The notes beneath the pieces were generated by a model. The model was given only the letters and a program-made list of their open reading frames with translations, did not search any database and had not been told where the DNA came from. This document shows positions 8,317 through 17,083 of a stretch of 64,000 nt of DNA, piece after piece; within the stretch, counting starts at the first letter, position 1, and each line of letters starts with the position of its first letter. The DNA is from Brevundimonas sp. GTDB lineage: Bacteria; Pseudomonadota; Alphaproteobacteria; Caulobacterales; Caulobacteraceae. The stretch is from the NCBI RefSeq assembly GCF_029945885.1, contig NZ_JAQSDK010000002.1:248001-312000 (forward strand). Reading direction: 5' to 3'. Both the position numbers and the translations under genes were made by a program.

Positions 8317-8588
8317 CGGGTTTCCTTAAAATGAGCGATCGCGACGGATCCGGAGAGGTCGGGCCTGCCCCGATGAAACGCCCTGCAAAAAGCTGGCGCG
8401 GCGGTGAGGTCGAATCAGGCCGCAAACAGGCCCGCATCAACGCATTTCAGGGGATGTTGTCACGTCCCGCGCAAGGATCTTACGCATCGACTGCCCCACT
8501 ACTGCCCCACAAACGCGAATATTCACGAAAAACCCTCCGTGGACGGAGAGAGTGGGTCTGGTAAGTTGCTGCTTTTAAATGGTAAAAG
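8317..8588. other. tRNA-proximal gap, probable attachment-site flank
   Basis: No gene is supported in these 270 bases. They abut the 3' end of tRNA-Val, where integrases recombine. They contain a perfect tandem pair of ACTGCCCCAC at 8490-8499 and 8501-8510 (11-base period), which may be integrase arm-type binding sites. Short AT-rich tracts (GCTTTTAAATGG, GCGAATATTCAC) also stand out against the GC-rich background. Confidence 0.4.
8490..8510. repeat. Tandem 10-bp repeat near the tRNA 3' end
   Basis: Two perfect copies of ACTGCCCCAC separated by one base. Position, about 80 bases from the tRNA 3' end on the accessory side, fits an arm-type site of a tyrosine integrase. Confidence 0.4.
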
Positions 8589-8663
8589 TGGTGGATGCGA
8601 CAGGGATTGAACCTGTGACCCCCTCGGTGTGAACGAGGTGCTCTCCCGCTGAGCTACGCATCC
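8589..8663 (-). tRNA. tRNA-Val (anticodon CAC)
   Basis: The minus strand reads GGATGCGTAGCTCAGCGGGA at the 5' end, an anticodon arm CCTCG-TTCACAC-CGAGG with anticodon CAC, a T arm with GGTTCAATCC, and an acceptor closing CGCATCC followed by an encoded CCA. Length is 75 bases including CCA. CAC reads GUG (Val). Its 3' end faces the accessory region at lower coordinates, and its 5' side faces gph and the core genes. Confidence 0.97.
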
Positions 8664-8730
8664 ATCAATCGGGCCCCGTCAGGACGGGGGAGGCGGCGAC
8701 ATAGCCCGGGCGTCCCGTGCTGGCAAGATG

Positions 8731-9444
8731 TCAGATGGCCTGACGCCCGCGCGCATCGCCGATCAGGCCGTTGATTGCCGCCTCGACCTGGTCGAAATGG
8801 TCGACCAGCACATCCCCGCCCAGATCCTTCGCCGGGATGGGGGTGTAGCCGAAGCTGACGACCACACTGGGCACGCCGGCGCTCCTGGCCGCCTGCACAT
8901 CCGGCGCGCCGTCGCCGATCATGATGGTGCGGGCCGGGTCGCCGCCCGACATCTGTACCGCCTCGCGGATATGGGCTCCGTCGGGCTTGCGCGCCGAGAC
9001 CAGGTCGGGGCCACAGATGACGGCGAAATGCCGGGTCATGTCCAGCGCCGCGATCAGGGCCACGGACAGGTCGGTGCGTTTGTTGGTGGCCACGCACAGG
9101 ATCGCGCCGCGCGCCGCCAGCCGCTCCAGCGTCGCAATCACCCCGTCATAGGGCCGGCTGAACTCGGCGATGTTCTGGATATAGTCGGCGAGGAATTCCT
9201 CGAGCAGGGTCTGGGCCTCGGCCTCATCCCACGGCGCGCCCGCCTCCAGAAAGCCGTGCCGCAGCAGGGCCAGCGCCCCGTGGCCGACCAGGTGCTGGGC
9301 CGCCGCGACCGGCATCAGCGGGATGTCGCGCGCCGCCAGCATCCGGTTCAGGGTGCCGATCAGGTCCGGCGCGGTCTCGACCAGGGTGCCGTCCAGATCG
9401 AAGGCCACGGTCCAGCCCTCGAGGTCGCGTGCCGGATCGTTCAT
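8731..9444 (-). CDS. gph: Phosphoglycolate phosphatase, HAD family
   Basis: A 237-residue haloacid-dehalogenase-like phosphatase. Motif I is FDLDGTLVE with nucleophile Asp16 and acid Asp18. The Cof/Gph-type helical cap occupies about residues 25-90. Motif II is CVATNKRT, motif III is the Lys in ARKPDGAHIREA, and motif IV is MIGDGAPDVQAAR. The family removes 2-phosphoglycolate made by oxygenase activity or DNA-end repair. It diverges from glmU with a short shared promoter gap. Substrate is assigned by family similarity. Confidence 0.85.
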   Translation of the reverse strand: MNDPARDLEGWTVAFDLDGTLVETAPDLIGTLNRMLAARDIPLMPVAAAQHLVGHGALALLRHGFLEAGAPWDEAEAQTLLEEFLADYIQNIAEFSRPYDGVIATLERLAARGAILCVATNKRTDLSVALIAALDMTRHFAVICGPDLVSARKPDGAHIREAVQMSGGDPARTIMIGDGAPDVQAARSAGVPSVVVSFGYTPIPAKDLGGDVLVDHFDQVEAAINGLIGDARGRQAI

Positions 9445-9511
9445 GCCGCCGTCTCCCGTTTGTCCGCCCGATGGGCTAGACCCCGGGGACGACTAAGGAC
9501 TGGACCGATTC

Positions 9512-10876
9512 ATGACCAGAGCACACCGGCCCCGGGCCGCCATCATCCTCGCCGCCGGCCAGGGCACGCGCATGAAGTCGCCCCTGCCCAAGGTGCTGCA
9601 CCCGGTCGGCGGCCGCGCCATGCTGGACCACGCCATTGACGCGGCCGAGGCCCTGGGCTGCGAGCGGATCGTGGTGGTGGTCGGCGACCATTCCCCGTCG
9701 GTCCGTGCCCATGTGGTCAAACGGCTGGGTGAGGCGGCCATCGCCGTCCAGGACCCGCCGATCGGCACCGGCCATGCGGTGCGGGCGGCCGAGGCGGCGC
9801 TGGCCGGGTTCGAGGGCGATGTCGTCGTCACCTATGGCGACGTGCCCCTGCTGACCGCCGCCGACATCGAGCCGGTGTTCGGTGGCCCCGATGCGGGAGA
9901 GGACGGAATCACCGTGATTGGCTTCGAGGCCCGCGATCCCGGGGCCTATGGCCGGCTTGTCATGAAGGGTGACACCCTGGCCGCGATCACCGAGGCCAAG
10001 GAGGCCTCGGCCGAGGTCCTGGCCCTGACCCTGTGCAATTCCGGCGTGATGGCCGCCCCCGCCGCCCTGCTGTTTGAGCTGCTGGCCGAGGTCAGGAACG
10101 ACAATGCCAAGGGGGAATACTATCTGACCGACGTCGTCGAACTGGCCCGCCGGCGTGGTGCCGCGACCCGGGTGGTCCATGCGCCCGAGGACGCGGTCAT
10201 GGGCGTCAATGCCCAGGCCGAACTGGCCGTGGCCGAGGCCCTGTTCCAGACCGTCCAGCGCGAGACCTTCCTCGCCGCCGGGGTGACGATGAGCGCGCCG
10301 GACACCGTGCATTTCTCGTACGACACCCAGATCGGCGGCGGCACGACGATCGAGCCCTATGTGGTGTTCGGCCCCGGGGCGAAGATCGCGGGCGGGGCCC
10401 GCATCCGCGCCTTCAGCCACATCGAGGGGGCCACCGTTGCCGCCGGGGCCGAGGTCGGCCCCTATGCCCGGCTGCGCCCCGGCGCGGATCTCGGTGAGAA
10501 CGCCAAGGTCGGCAATTTCGTCGAAGTGAAGAACGTCAAGATGGGGGCCGGGGCCAAGGCCAACCACCTGGCCTATCTCGGCGACGGCGAGGTCGGGGCC
10601 GGGGCCAATATCGGGGCCGGGACCATCTTCTGTAACTATGACGGCTTCTTCAAACACCGCACCACGGTGGGCGAGGGGGCCTTCATCGGCTCCAACAGCG
10701 CCCTGGTGGCCCCGGTCACCATCGGGGCCGGTGCCATGGTCGGCTCGGGCTCGGTCATCACGAAGAACGTCGACGCCGGCGACCTGGCCCTGGGGCGCGG
10801 CGAACAGACGGCCAAGCCGGGCTGGGCCCGGCGGTTCATGGACTCCATGCGAGCCAAGAAGGCGGCGAAACAATGA
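9512..10876 (+). CDS. glmU: Bifunctional UDP-GlcNAc pyrophosphorylase / glucosamine-1-P acetyltransferase
   Basis: A 454-residue enzyme of normal length for GlmU, making UDP-GlcNAc for peptidoglycan and LPS. The N-terminal uridylyltransferase domain begins [20 protein letters not shown], with the [10 protein letters not shown] substrate loop. From about residue 260 the left-handed beta-helix acetyltransferase domain shows hexapeptide repeats and ends in [20 protein letters not shown] and [11 protein letters not shown], characteristic of GlmU. The stop overlaps rpiA by ATGA, so the two are co-translated. Confidence 0.97.
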   Translation: MTRAHRPRAAIILAAGQGTRMKSPLPKVLHPVGGRAMLDHAIDAAEALGCERIVVVVGDHSPSVRAHVVKRLGEAAIAVQDPPIGTGHAVRAAEAALAGFEGDVVVTYGDVPLLTAADIEPVFGGPDAGEDGITVIGFEARDPGAYGRLVMKGDTLAAITEAKEASAEVLALTLCNSGVMAAPAALLFELLAEVRNDNAKGEYYLTDVVELARRRGAATRVVHAPEDAVMGVNAQAELAVAEALFQTVQRETFLAAGVTMSAPDTVHFSYDTQIGGGTTIEPYVVFGPGAKIAGGARIRAFSHIEGATVAAGAEVGPYARLRPGADLGENAKVGNFVEVKNVKMGAGAKANHLAYLGDGEVGAGANIGAGTIFCNYDGFFKHRTTVGEGAFIGSNSALVAPVTIGAGAMVGSGSVITKNVDAGDLALGRGEQTAKPGWARRFMDSMRAKKAAKQ

Positions 10877-11559
10877 GTGCTGACGACCAGAAACGCCGCG
10901 CCGGCGAAGCCGCCGCCGCCCATGTCGAACCCGGCATGGTCGTCGGCCTCGGCACCGGCTCCACCGCCGCCTGGTTCGTCAAGGCGCTGGCGGCCCGCAA
11001 CCTGACCGGTCTGCGCTGCGTGCCGACGTCCGAGGCCACCGCCGATCTGGCGCGTGAGCTGGGCCTGACCCTGTCGACGCTGGAGGACACACCGCGTCTG
11101 GACCTGACCGTCGACGGCGCCGACGAGGTCGGACCCGGCCTGGCCCTGATCAAGGGCGGCGGCGCGGCCCTGCTGCGCGAGAAACTGGTGTGGGAGGCCT
11201 CGAACCGCTGCCTCGTCATCGCCGACGCGGCCAAGGTGGTGAAGACCCTGGGCAGGTTCGCCCTGCCGATCGAGGTCGTCGCCTTCGGCCACAAGACCAC
11301 GGCCAACCGCATCGCCGACGTCCTCGCCGACCACGACATCGCCATGCCGGCCCGGCTGCGTCAGGCCGAGCGCGGCGTGGTCCGCACCGACGGCGGCAAT
11401 GTCATCTATGACGCCGCCTGCGGGGTGATCCACGACCCGGCCCGTCTGGCCTCGGACCTGAAGCTGATCACCGGCGTGGTCGAACACGGCCTGTTCCTCG
11501 ACCTCGCCGACCTGGCCCTCATCGGCCGCGACGACGGGGTGGAGACCCTGACGCCCTGA
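10873..11559 (+). CDS. rpiA: Ribose-5-phosphate isomerase A
   Basis: A 228-residue RpiA that interconverts ribose 5-phosphate and ribulose 5-phosphate in the pentose phosphate pathway. The phosphate loop [16 protein letters not shown], the catalytic [12 protein letters not shown] and the [13 protein letters not shown] segment with the active-site Glu-Lys are intact. It is translationally coupled to glmU by an ATGA overlap. Gene order glmU-rpiA links nucleotide-sugar and pentose metabolism. Confidence 0.96.
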   Translation: MSADDQKRRAGEAAAAHVEPGMVVGLGTGSTAAWFVKALAARNLTGLRCVPTSEATADLARELGLTLSTLEDTPRLDLTVDGADEVGPGLALIKGGGAALLREKLVWEASNRCLVIADAAKVVKTLGRFALPIEVVAFGHKTTANRIADVLADHDIAMPARLRQAERGVVRTDGGNVIYDAACGVIHDPARLASDLKLITGVVEHGLFLDLADLALIGRDDGVETLTP

Positions 11560-11572
11560 CCGGATGGCGGGG

Positions 11573-12529
11573 TCAGTCCGGAGCGGTGGCGTCTTCGCGC
11601 GCCTGAACGCGGCGGATCGAGTCCGACAGCTCAGGCAGGCCCGAGCCGATGTTGCGCGTGCGGTTGGCCCGGTACAGGCCCTGGAGATAGGTCTGGTCCC
11701 ACTCGGTCAGGCCGTCCGCCGAGGCCGGATTTTCGAACACATTCAGCACGGACTGAAAGGCATGCGTGTCCGCGTCGGGGTCGATCTGCGCCAGGGTGAC
11801 CATGGCCAGATAGTCCGCCAGTTGCTGGACGGTGACGCCGCGCACCTGTTCCAGGTCCACGATGATCACTGTGCGGATCAGGCTGTCGACGATCGGGCTG
11901 CTCAGACGCGTGCTGGTGGGGAGTCGGACCTTTGGTCCGAAATCCGCCCCCCCGGTGCAGGACCCGCCACACTCTCCCGGAAGTCTGATGGCGGCCGCGC
12001 CGGTCTGACTGTCGATCGGCATGCTGATCTGCCACCAGCGCACCGGCCGGTCCGAACTGGCGAAGGCGTTCAGCGCAGCGCGGCCCTGGTCCATGCCCGA
12101 ACCGCCCATGATGAGGACGTTCAGCCGTTCGTTCACCAGTTCCTCGGCCACACGGTCCGGAGCGTCCGAGGCGATGACGATGACATTGGCTTCGCAGCCG
12201 GGTTCGCCCGGGGTCAGGCCGATCTCCAGGGCCACGGTCGACATCCGGTCGACGATATACTGGGCGGCGGCACCGCGCAGGTTGGCGACCCCGATGCAGA
12301 CATCCTTCTCCCAGCGGGCGATGCCCCGGTTCCGGTTGGGGGCCGCGACCTCATTCACAAACTCGCGGACCATGGCCCCCTGCGGGCGCGCGATAATTTC
12401 GACGTCCCCGATGGTTACCGCCGGGGCGTCTTCGGGCACCTGCCGGGTGACATCGCTCGCAGGACTGGAGGCGGGTACGGACTGGGGGAGGGAGGACCCG
12501 AGCAGGGCGGCAACAACGAACGCGAGCAT
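11573..12529 (-). CDS. Exported hypothetical protein
   Basis: A 318-residue protein with an N-terminal signal peptide (MLAFVVAALLGSSLP). The mature part includes a segment with two cysteines (WEKDVCIGVANLRG, GEPGCEANVIVIASD) and a Cys-rich loop GECGGSCTGG near residue 195, so disulfides are likely in the periplasm. The end of the protein (LTEWDQTYLQGLYRANRTRN) resembles DUF-type exported proteins common in Caulobacterales and sphingomonads. The function is unknown. It is convergent with rpiA and stands alone. Confidence 0.7.
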   Translation of the reverse strand: MLAFVVAALLGSSLPQSVPASSPASDVTRQVPEDAPAVTIGDVEIIARPQGAMVREFVNEVAAPNRNRGIARWEKDVCIGVANLRGAAAQYIVDRMSTVALEIGLTPGEPGCEANVIVIASDAPDRVAEELVNERLNVLIMGGSGMDQGRAALNAFASSDRPVRWWQISMPIDSQTGAAAIRLPGECGGSCTGGADFGPKVRLPTSTRLSSPIVDSLIRTVIIVDLEQVRGVTVQQLADYLAMVTLAQIDPDADTHAFQSVLNVFENPASADGLTEWDQTYLQGLYRANRTRNIGSGLPELSDSIRRVQAREDATAPD

Positions 12530-12744
12530 TTTCGGGGACCTCAGGGTTGTCGGGGATGCTAATCACCTGCCTCCCCGGGGCGTCAATGAGTATCTGCCGG
12601 GTGGCCGGGCCACGGCAAGGGTGCGATCAACGCCGACAGCCGGGTCGAGACGCCGGTGCCGTGATCCGGTCCGGACATCGTGTCCCCGCCTTGCTCCCAC
12701 GGCCCTCGCTCCCTAAGTCCCGCACGTCCCCGGACGTCCGGTCC

Positions 12745-12768
12745 GGACTCAGTGGACTCAGTGGACTC
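12745..12768 (+). repeat. 9-bp tandem repeat GGACTCAGT upstream of gor
   Basis: GGACTCAGT is repeated twice and followed by GGACTC, 22 bases upstream of the gor ATG. The same 9-mer family (GGACYCAGT) occurs at 44087-44118 on the other strand, again upstream of a gene. Confidence 0.7.
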
Positions 12769-12789
12769 TAATTTTTGACCGGATCCCCG

Positions 12790-14187
12790 ATGACCACCTA
12801 CGACTACGACCTCTTCGTCATCGGTGCCGGTTCGGGCGGGGTCCGCGCCGCCCGGCTGACGGCCCTGGGCGGCAAGAAGGTGGCCATCGCGGAAGAGCAT
12901 CGCGTCGGCGGCACCTGCGTCATCCGCGGCTGCGTGCCCAAGAAATTCATGGTCATGGCCTCCGAGGTCAGCCACGCGCTGGAGATCGCCGAGGGCTATG
13001 GCTGGACCATCGACAAGGCCACGTTCGACTGGCCGAAATTCCTGGAGTCCAAGGATGTCGAGATCGCCCGGCTGTCGGGCATCTATGTTGCCAACCTCGG
13101 CAAGGCCGGGGTCGACCTGGTCCACGGCCGCGCCGTGCTGAAAGACGCCCATACGGTGGCCATCCTCGGCAAGGGCGACGGTGGCGGCGACCGCATCATC
13201 ACCGCCGAACGCATCCTGGTCGCCCCCGGTGGCCGGCCGTGGAAGCCCGACACCATTCCGGGCATCGAACACGCCATCACCTCGGAAGAGGCCTTCCACC
13301 TGCCCGAGCTGCCGAAACGCATCCTGATCGCCGGCGGCGGCTATATCGCGGTCGAGTTCGCCGGCATCTTCGCCGGCCTCGGGGTCGAGACGACCCTGAT
13401 CTATCGCGGGCCCAACATATTGCGCGGCTTCGACGATGACGTGCGCTCTCACCTCGCGGGCGAGATCGAGAAACGCGGCATCAAGGTCATCCTCGGCTGC
13501 CAGCATTCGGCGATCGAAAAGACCGGAACCGGCCTGCTGAACAAGCTCGAGAACGGCCACGAGATCGAGACCGATGTGGTGATGTTCGCCACGGGCCGGG
13601 TGCCGCACGTCAAGGGTCTGGGGCTGGAGACCGCCGGCGTCGAACTGACCGACGGCGGCGCGATCAGGGTCGATGAATTCTCCAAGACCACGGCCGACAA
13701 CATCTGGGCCGTCGGCGACGTCACCGACCGCATCAACCTGACCCCGGTGGCCATTCGCGAGGCGGTGGCCTTCCACCAGACCGTCTATGGCGACAATCCG
13801 CAAAGCTTCGACCATGAGGGCGTCGCCAGCGCCGTGTTCAGCCAGCCCCCGGTCGGGGTGGTGGGTCTGACCGAGCATGACGCCCGCCAGGCCCTCGGCG
13901 AGGTCGATGTCTATCTGTCGCGCTTCCGGCCGATGAAATACGCCTTCACCGGCTCGGACGAGCGGGTGCTGATGAAGCTGGTGGTCGAGGCGAAGAGCCA
14001 GAAGGTCGTCGGCGTTCACATCGTCGGCCCCGAGGCCCCCGAGATGATCCAGCTGGCCGCCATCGCCGTGAAGGCCGGCCTGACCAAGGCCCAGTGGGAC
14101 GCCACCTGCGCCGTCCACCCGACCATGGCCGAGGAACTGGTGACGATGAAGGACAAACAGACGCCGGGCAGTATGGCGGTGGGGTAG
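12790..14187 (+). CDS. gor: Glutathione-disulfide reductase
   Basis: A 465-residue class I pyridine-nucleotide disulfide oxidoreductase starting at ATG 12790 (the track's TTG at 12775 is not needed). It has the FAD-binding VIGAGSGGVRAAR, the redox disulfide GGTCVIRGCVPKK (Cys43/Cys48), an NADPH-binding AGGGYIAVEFAG, IWAVGDVTDRINLTPVA for FAD, and the C-terminal HPTMAEELVTMKD with the catalytic His-Glu pair of the dimer partner. KFMVMASEVSHA fits glutathione reductase better than lipoamide dehydrogenase. It keeps GSSG reduced in the cytosol. Confidence 0.92.
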   Translation: MTTYDYDLFVIGAGSGGVRAARLTALGGKKVAIAEEHRVGGTCVIRGCVPKKFMVMASEVSHALEIAEGYGWTIDKATFDWPKFLESKDVEIARLSGIYVANLGKAGVDLVHGRAVLKDAHTVAILGKGDGGGDRIITAERILVAPGGRPWKPDTIPGIEHAITSEEAFHLPELPKRILIAGGGYIAVEFAGIFAGLGVETTLIYRGPNILRGFDDDVRSHLAGEIEKRGIKVILGCQHSAIEKTGTGLLNKLENGHEIETDVVMFATGRVPHVKGLGLETAGVELTDGGAIRVDEFSKTTADNIWAVGDVTDRINLTPVAIREAVAFHQTVYGDNPQSFDHEGVASAVFSQPPVGVVGLTEHDARQALGEVDVYLSRFRPMKYAFTGSDERVLMKLVVEAKSQKVVGVHIVGPEAPEMIQLAAIAVKAGLTKAQWDATCAVHPTMAEELVTMKDKQTPGSMAVG

Positions 14188-14892
14188 GGGGAAACTCTCC
14201 GGTCATCCCGCGCCCCAACTGTCGTCATTCTGCGGCAAGCCGCTTGCGGCGCAGACCGGAGAACCCAGCGGCGCGCGGAGCGCGATCTGTTCAGGCACGA
14301 TTGGTGCGGCACTTTCGCCCTCGCTACGCTCGCGCGCCGCTGGGTCCTCCGGTCCCGCCCCCGCTGACGCGGGCGCTCGCCGGAGGATGACGACAGCGGT
14401 AGGATGCGAGGTGTTTGCCAACAACCCCCCTATCGGCGCTGCCCAAAACCACGCCCCATCAACACCTTACCGCTCACCGCCCCCCAGTCTTCCCGCCCGG
14501 GTCCCAACCTGCCCCACACTCCCCCCGTCCCGTCGCAAGGAAGGGCCGCCTGGCCTGCGACCCGGTGTGCGGCGGGAGTGGTGAAGCGGGGTCAGGGATG
14601 CGGGGGATACGCATCCGGTCCGGGGACCGTGTCGCAAGAACGGCCCGCCCGTCAGGGGCGCTGCGGTAAGGCGATAAGACCGCCACCCGACGCAAGCTCC
14701 TGAAAACTCGCCACGCGGAGCGTCAGCCTTCGTCGAAACGGTATTTTTCAGAGTTCAACCGGGCGAAGGCCCGGCGCTCCGCCGCCCTTCCATCACCGTC
14801 GCCACATCGGCGCGGCGATCGGTCACGACTCAATTCGTCTCCGGGCCAACGGCTTTATTGTCCCGCAACCCTCTCGCGCCTATCTTGAGCCC
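14188..14892. other. 700-bp intergenic region with an extragenic palindrome
   Basis: I see no protein-coding gene here; the ORFs on the track are short and resemble nothing. The left part (14254-14354) holds a large inverted repeat, listed separately. The middle is C-rich and of irregular composition. The right part precedes the DAHP synthase gene, presumably with its promoter, but no clear -35/-10 pair or leader peptide was found. Confidence 0.5.
14254..14354. repeat. REP-like inverted repeat, 24-bp arms
   Basis: GACCGGAGAACCCAGCGGCG at the left arm (14254 onwards) is matched by CGCGCGCCGCTGGGTCCTCC at the right arm (14331-14354) with one mismatch over 24 bases. The flanks include TCTGCGGCAAGCCGCTTGCGG, another short palindrome. 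This layout is typical of dispersed extragenic palindromes in this group. Confidence 0.7.
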
Positions 14893-16263
14893 ATGACCAC
14901 ACGCTGGACCCCCGAGAGCTGGAGAACAAAGCCCGTCGTGCAGATGCCGACGGACTATCCGGACATGGCCGCCCTTCACCGGGTGGAGGACGAGCTTCGG
15001 GCGATGCCGCCGCTGGTCTTCGCCGGGGAGGCGCGCCGCCTGACGTCGAAACTGGCCCAGGTCGAGGCCGGCGAGGCCTTCCTGCTGCAGGGCGGTGACT
15101 GCGCCGAGAGCTTCAAGGAATTCTCGACCGACAACATCCGCGACACCTTCCGCCTGATCCTGCAGATGGCGGTGGTCCTGACCTTCGCCGGGCGCAAGCC
15201 GGTGGTGAAGGTCGGTCGCATCGCCGGCCAGTTCGCCAAGCCGCGCTCGTCGGGCGTGGAACAGATCGGCGACGTCGAACTGCCCAGCTATCGCGGCGAC
15301 ATCATCAACGGCATGGGCTTCACCCCGGAAGAGCGGATCCCCGACCCGCAGCGGTTGATGAAGGCCTACAACCAGTCGGCCTCGACCCTGAACCTGCTGC
15401 GCGCCTTCGCCGGCGGCGGCTATGCCGACCTGTACAACATCCATCGCTGGACCCTGGGCTTTGCCGACAACGGGGCCGGGGACAAATACCGCGAACTGGC
15501 CGAGAAGATCACCGAGGCCCTGGCCTTCATGGAGGCCGTCGGCGTCACGCCCGAAAGCCATCCGGACCTGAGCCGGGTCGAGGTCTTCACCAGCCACGAA
15601 TCCCTGCTGCTCAATGTCGAGAGCGCCCTGACCCGTCTGGACGGCGGTTCCGGCGAATGGTTCGATACCTCGGCCCATATGCTGTGGATCGGCGAACGCA
15701 CCCGTCAGCTGGACGGGGCCCATGTCGAATTCATGCGCGGCATCAAGAATCCGATCGGCGTCAAATGCGGGCCGACGATGGAGGCCGACGATCTTCTGGC
15801 CCTGATCGACGTGCTCAATCCCGACAATATCCCGGGCCGCCTGACCCTGATCGGCCGTTTCGGCCACGACAAGGTCGGCCTGCGCCTGCCGGGCCTGATG
15901 CGGGCGGTAAAGGCTGCCGGCAAGCGGGTGGTCTGGTCGATCGATCCGATGCACGGCAATACGCTGAAGGCCGCCAACGGCTTCAAGACCCGGCCGTTTG
16001 ATCGCATCCTCGGCGAGGTTCGCACCTTCATCGATGTGGCCGAGTCCGAGGGGGTCCATCCCGGCGGCGTCCATCTGGAGATGACCGGCCAGAACGTCAC
16101 CGAATGTCTGGGCGGGGCCCAGGCCGTGACCGAGGACGAACTGTCCAGCCGCTACCACACCCATTGCGACCCGCGTCTGAACGCCGACCAGGCGCTGGAG
16201 CTGGCCTTCCTGGTGGCCGAACGGCTGAAGTCCGGGCGTCAGTCCCGCTCGGCGGCCGCCTGA
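14893..16263 (+). CDS. aroG: 3-deoxy-7-phosphoheptulonate synthase, class II
   Basis: A 456-residue class II (plant/Mycobacterium type) DAHP synthase, the first enzyme of the shikimate pathway. Hallmarks are [20 protein letters not shown] near the start, [53 protein letters not shown] and [15 protein letters not shown]. These carry the metal- and phosphoenolpyruvate-binding residues. It is followed 2 bases later by a prephenate dehydratase gene, which suggests a unit dedicated to phenylalanine. No attached chorismate mutase domain is present. Confidence 0.95.
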   Translation: MTTRWTPESWRTKPVVQMPTDYPDMAALHRVEDELRAMPPLVFAGEARRLTSKLAQVEAGEAFLLQGGDCAESFKEFSTDNIRDTFRLILQMAVVLTFAGRKPVVKVGRIAGQFAKPRSSGVEQIGDVELPSYRGDIINGMGFTPEERIPDPQRLMKAYNQSASTLNLLRAFAGGGYADLYNIHRWTLGFADNGAGDKYRELAEKITEALAFMEAVGVTPESHPDLSRVEVFTSHESLLLNVESALTRLDGGSGEWFDTSAHMLWIGERTRQLDGAHVEFMRGIKNPIGVKCGPTMEADDLLALIDVLNPDNIPGRLTLIGRFGHDKVGLRLPGLMRAVKAAGKRVVWSIDPMHGNTLKAANGFKTRPFDRILGEVRTFIDVAESEGVHPGGVHLEMTGQNVTECLGGAQAVTEDELSSRYHTHCDPRLNADQALELAFLVAERLKSGRQSRSAAA

Positions 16264-16265
16264 CC

Positions 16266-16847
16266 ATGGCCGGCGACGGCCTTGCCGGAACCGGTACCGT
16301 TCCGGGCCGGGTCGCCTATCAGGGCGCGCCGGGAGCCTTCAGCCATGAAGCCTGTCTCGATCTGCGCCCGTGGGACGAGGCCGTGGCCTTCGACACCTTC
16401 GCCCAGGCCCTGGATGCGGTCCGGTCGGGCGACTGTGGCTGTGCCCTGATCCCGGTCGAGAATTCCATCATCGGCGTGGTCGAGCCCGCTGCCACCCTGG
16501 TCGCCGAGGCCGATATGGATGTGGTGGCCGAGGTCTGGCGGCCGATCCGGCTGGCCCTGATGGCGGTGCCCGGGGCCCGGCTGTCGGATATTCGCACGGT
16601 TGAAAGCCATCCGATCGCCCTGCGCCAGTGCACCGGGACCCTGGCGAGCCTGGGCCTGCGCGCGGTCGAGGGATTCGACACCGCCGGCTCGGCCCGGACC
16701 GTGGCCGAGGCCGGCGACCCCACCCGCGCCGCAGCCGCCCCTGCCCGGGCGGCTGAAGTCTACGGACTGTCGATTTTGCGCAACGATCTGCAGGATAGCG
16801 AAGATAATCGCACGCGTTTTGTCCTGTTGAGCCTCCAGACCGGTTGA
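16266..16847 (+). CDS. pheA: Prephenate dehydratase lacking the ACT regulatory domain
   Basis: A 193-residue protein consisting only of the dehydratase domain: RVAYQGAPGAFSHEAC, ALIPVENSIIGVVEPAATLV, and the catalytic NRTRFVLLS close to the C-terminus (about residues 181-190). Bacterial PheA proteins normally carry about 80 further residues with an ACT domain that binds phenylalanine (family knowledge). Here the stop follows the catalytic domain directly and I find no ACT sequence downstream in any frame. I start it at ATG 16266, 2 bases after the DAHP synthase stop; the longer ORF from 16104 overlaps that gene. Feedback control by Phe is therefore expected to be absent or exerted elsewhere. 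Confidence 0.9.
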   Translation: MAGDGLAGTGTVPGRVAYQGAPGAFSHEACLDLRPWDEAVAFDTFAQALDAVRSGDCGCALIPVENSIIGVVEPAATLVAEADMDVVAEVWRPIRLALMAVPGARLSDIRTVESHPIALRQCTGTLASLGLRAVEGFDTAGSARTVAEAGDPTRAAAAPARAAEVYGLSILRNDLQDSEDNRTRFVLLSLQTG

Positions 16848-16879
16848 CGGCGCACGGATCTTGCGCGCTTGATGGGCGC

Positions 16880-16978
16880 ATGGCCCCCTCGCACGACATC
16901 GCTGCGACCTTTCTCGACCGCGTTCTCGCGGCCGACGGCCTGTATTTTGGCTTTTATGGCTTTCGATACGCCGGCTGA
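16880..16978 (+). CDS. Putative aromatic-amino-acid attenuation leader peptide
   Basis: A 32-residue ORF, too short for the track, starts at ATG 16880 and ends at TGA 16976-16978. Its last 13 residues are GLYFGFYGFRYAG: three Phe and three Tyr codons within eleven, placed just before the stop. All four Phe codons of the ORF are TTT and two of three Tyr codons are TAT, codons this GC-rich genome otherwise seems to avoid. The ORF lies between the prephenate dehydratase and chorismate mutase genes, 105 bases before the latter. This is the pattern of ribosome-stalling leaders such as those of phe operons. The ribosome site (GATGGG) is weak and translation is not demonstrated. Confidence 0.6.
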   Translation: MAPSHDIAATFLDRVLAADGLYFGFYGFRYAG

Positions 16979-17036
16979 GGCGTCGGGCTCCTTGCAGTCC
17001 TGACCTCCTCGCCGGCGACCGTCCCTGAAGGGGCGG
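16969..17036 (+). promoter_or_regulatory. Possible attenuator with alternative RNA pairings
   Basis: CGCCGGC at 16969-16975, overlapping the end and stop of the leader ORF, can pair with GCCGGCG at 17011-17017. Just downstream CCGTCCC-TGAA-GGGGCGG (17019-17036) forms a 7-bp stem with one G-T pair and a tetraloop. A U-run does not follow, so it is not a standard intrinsic terminator; Rho-dependent or translational control is possible. Structure was judged by eye only. Confidence 0.4.
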
Positions 17037-17083
17037 CGGTTCCACTCGCAACCTGTCGAATCCGTCCGTTTGAAAGTCTCCCA

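Noticed and set aside
16848-17083. ACT domain of pheA restored by a frameshift
   Set aside because: No frame after the stop encodes the ACT pattern; the region instead holds the leader ORF.
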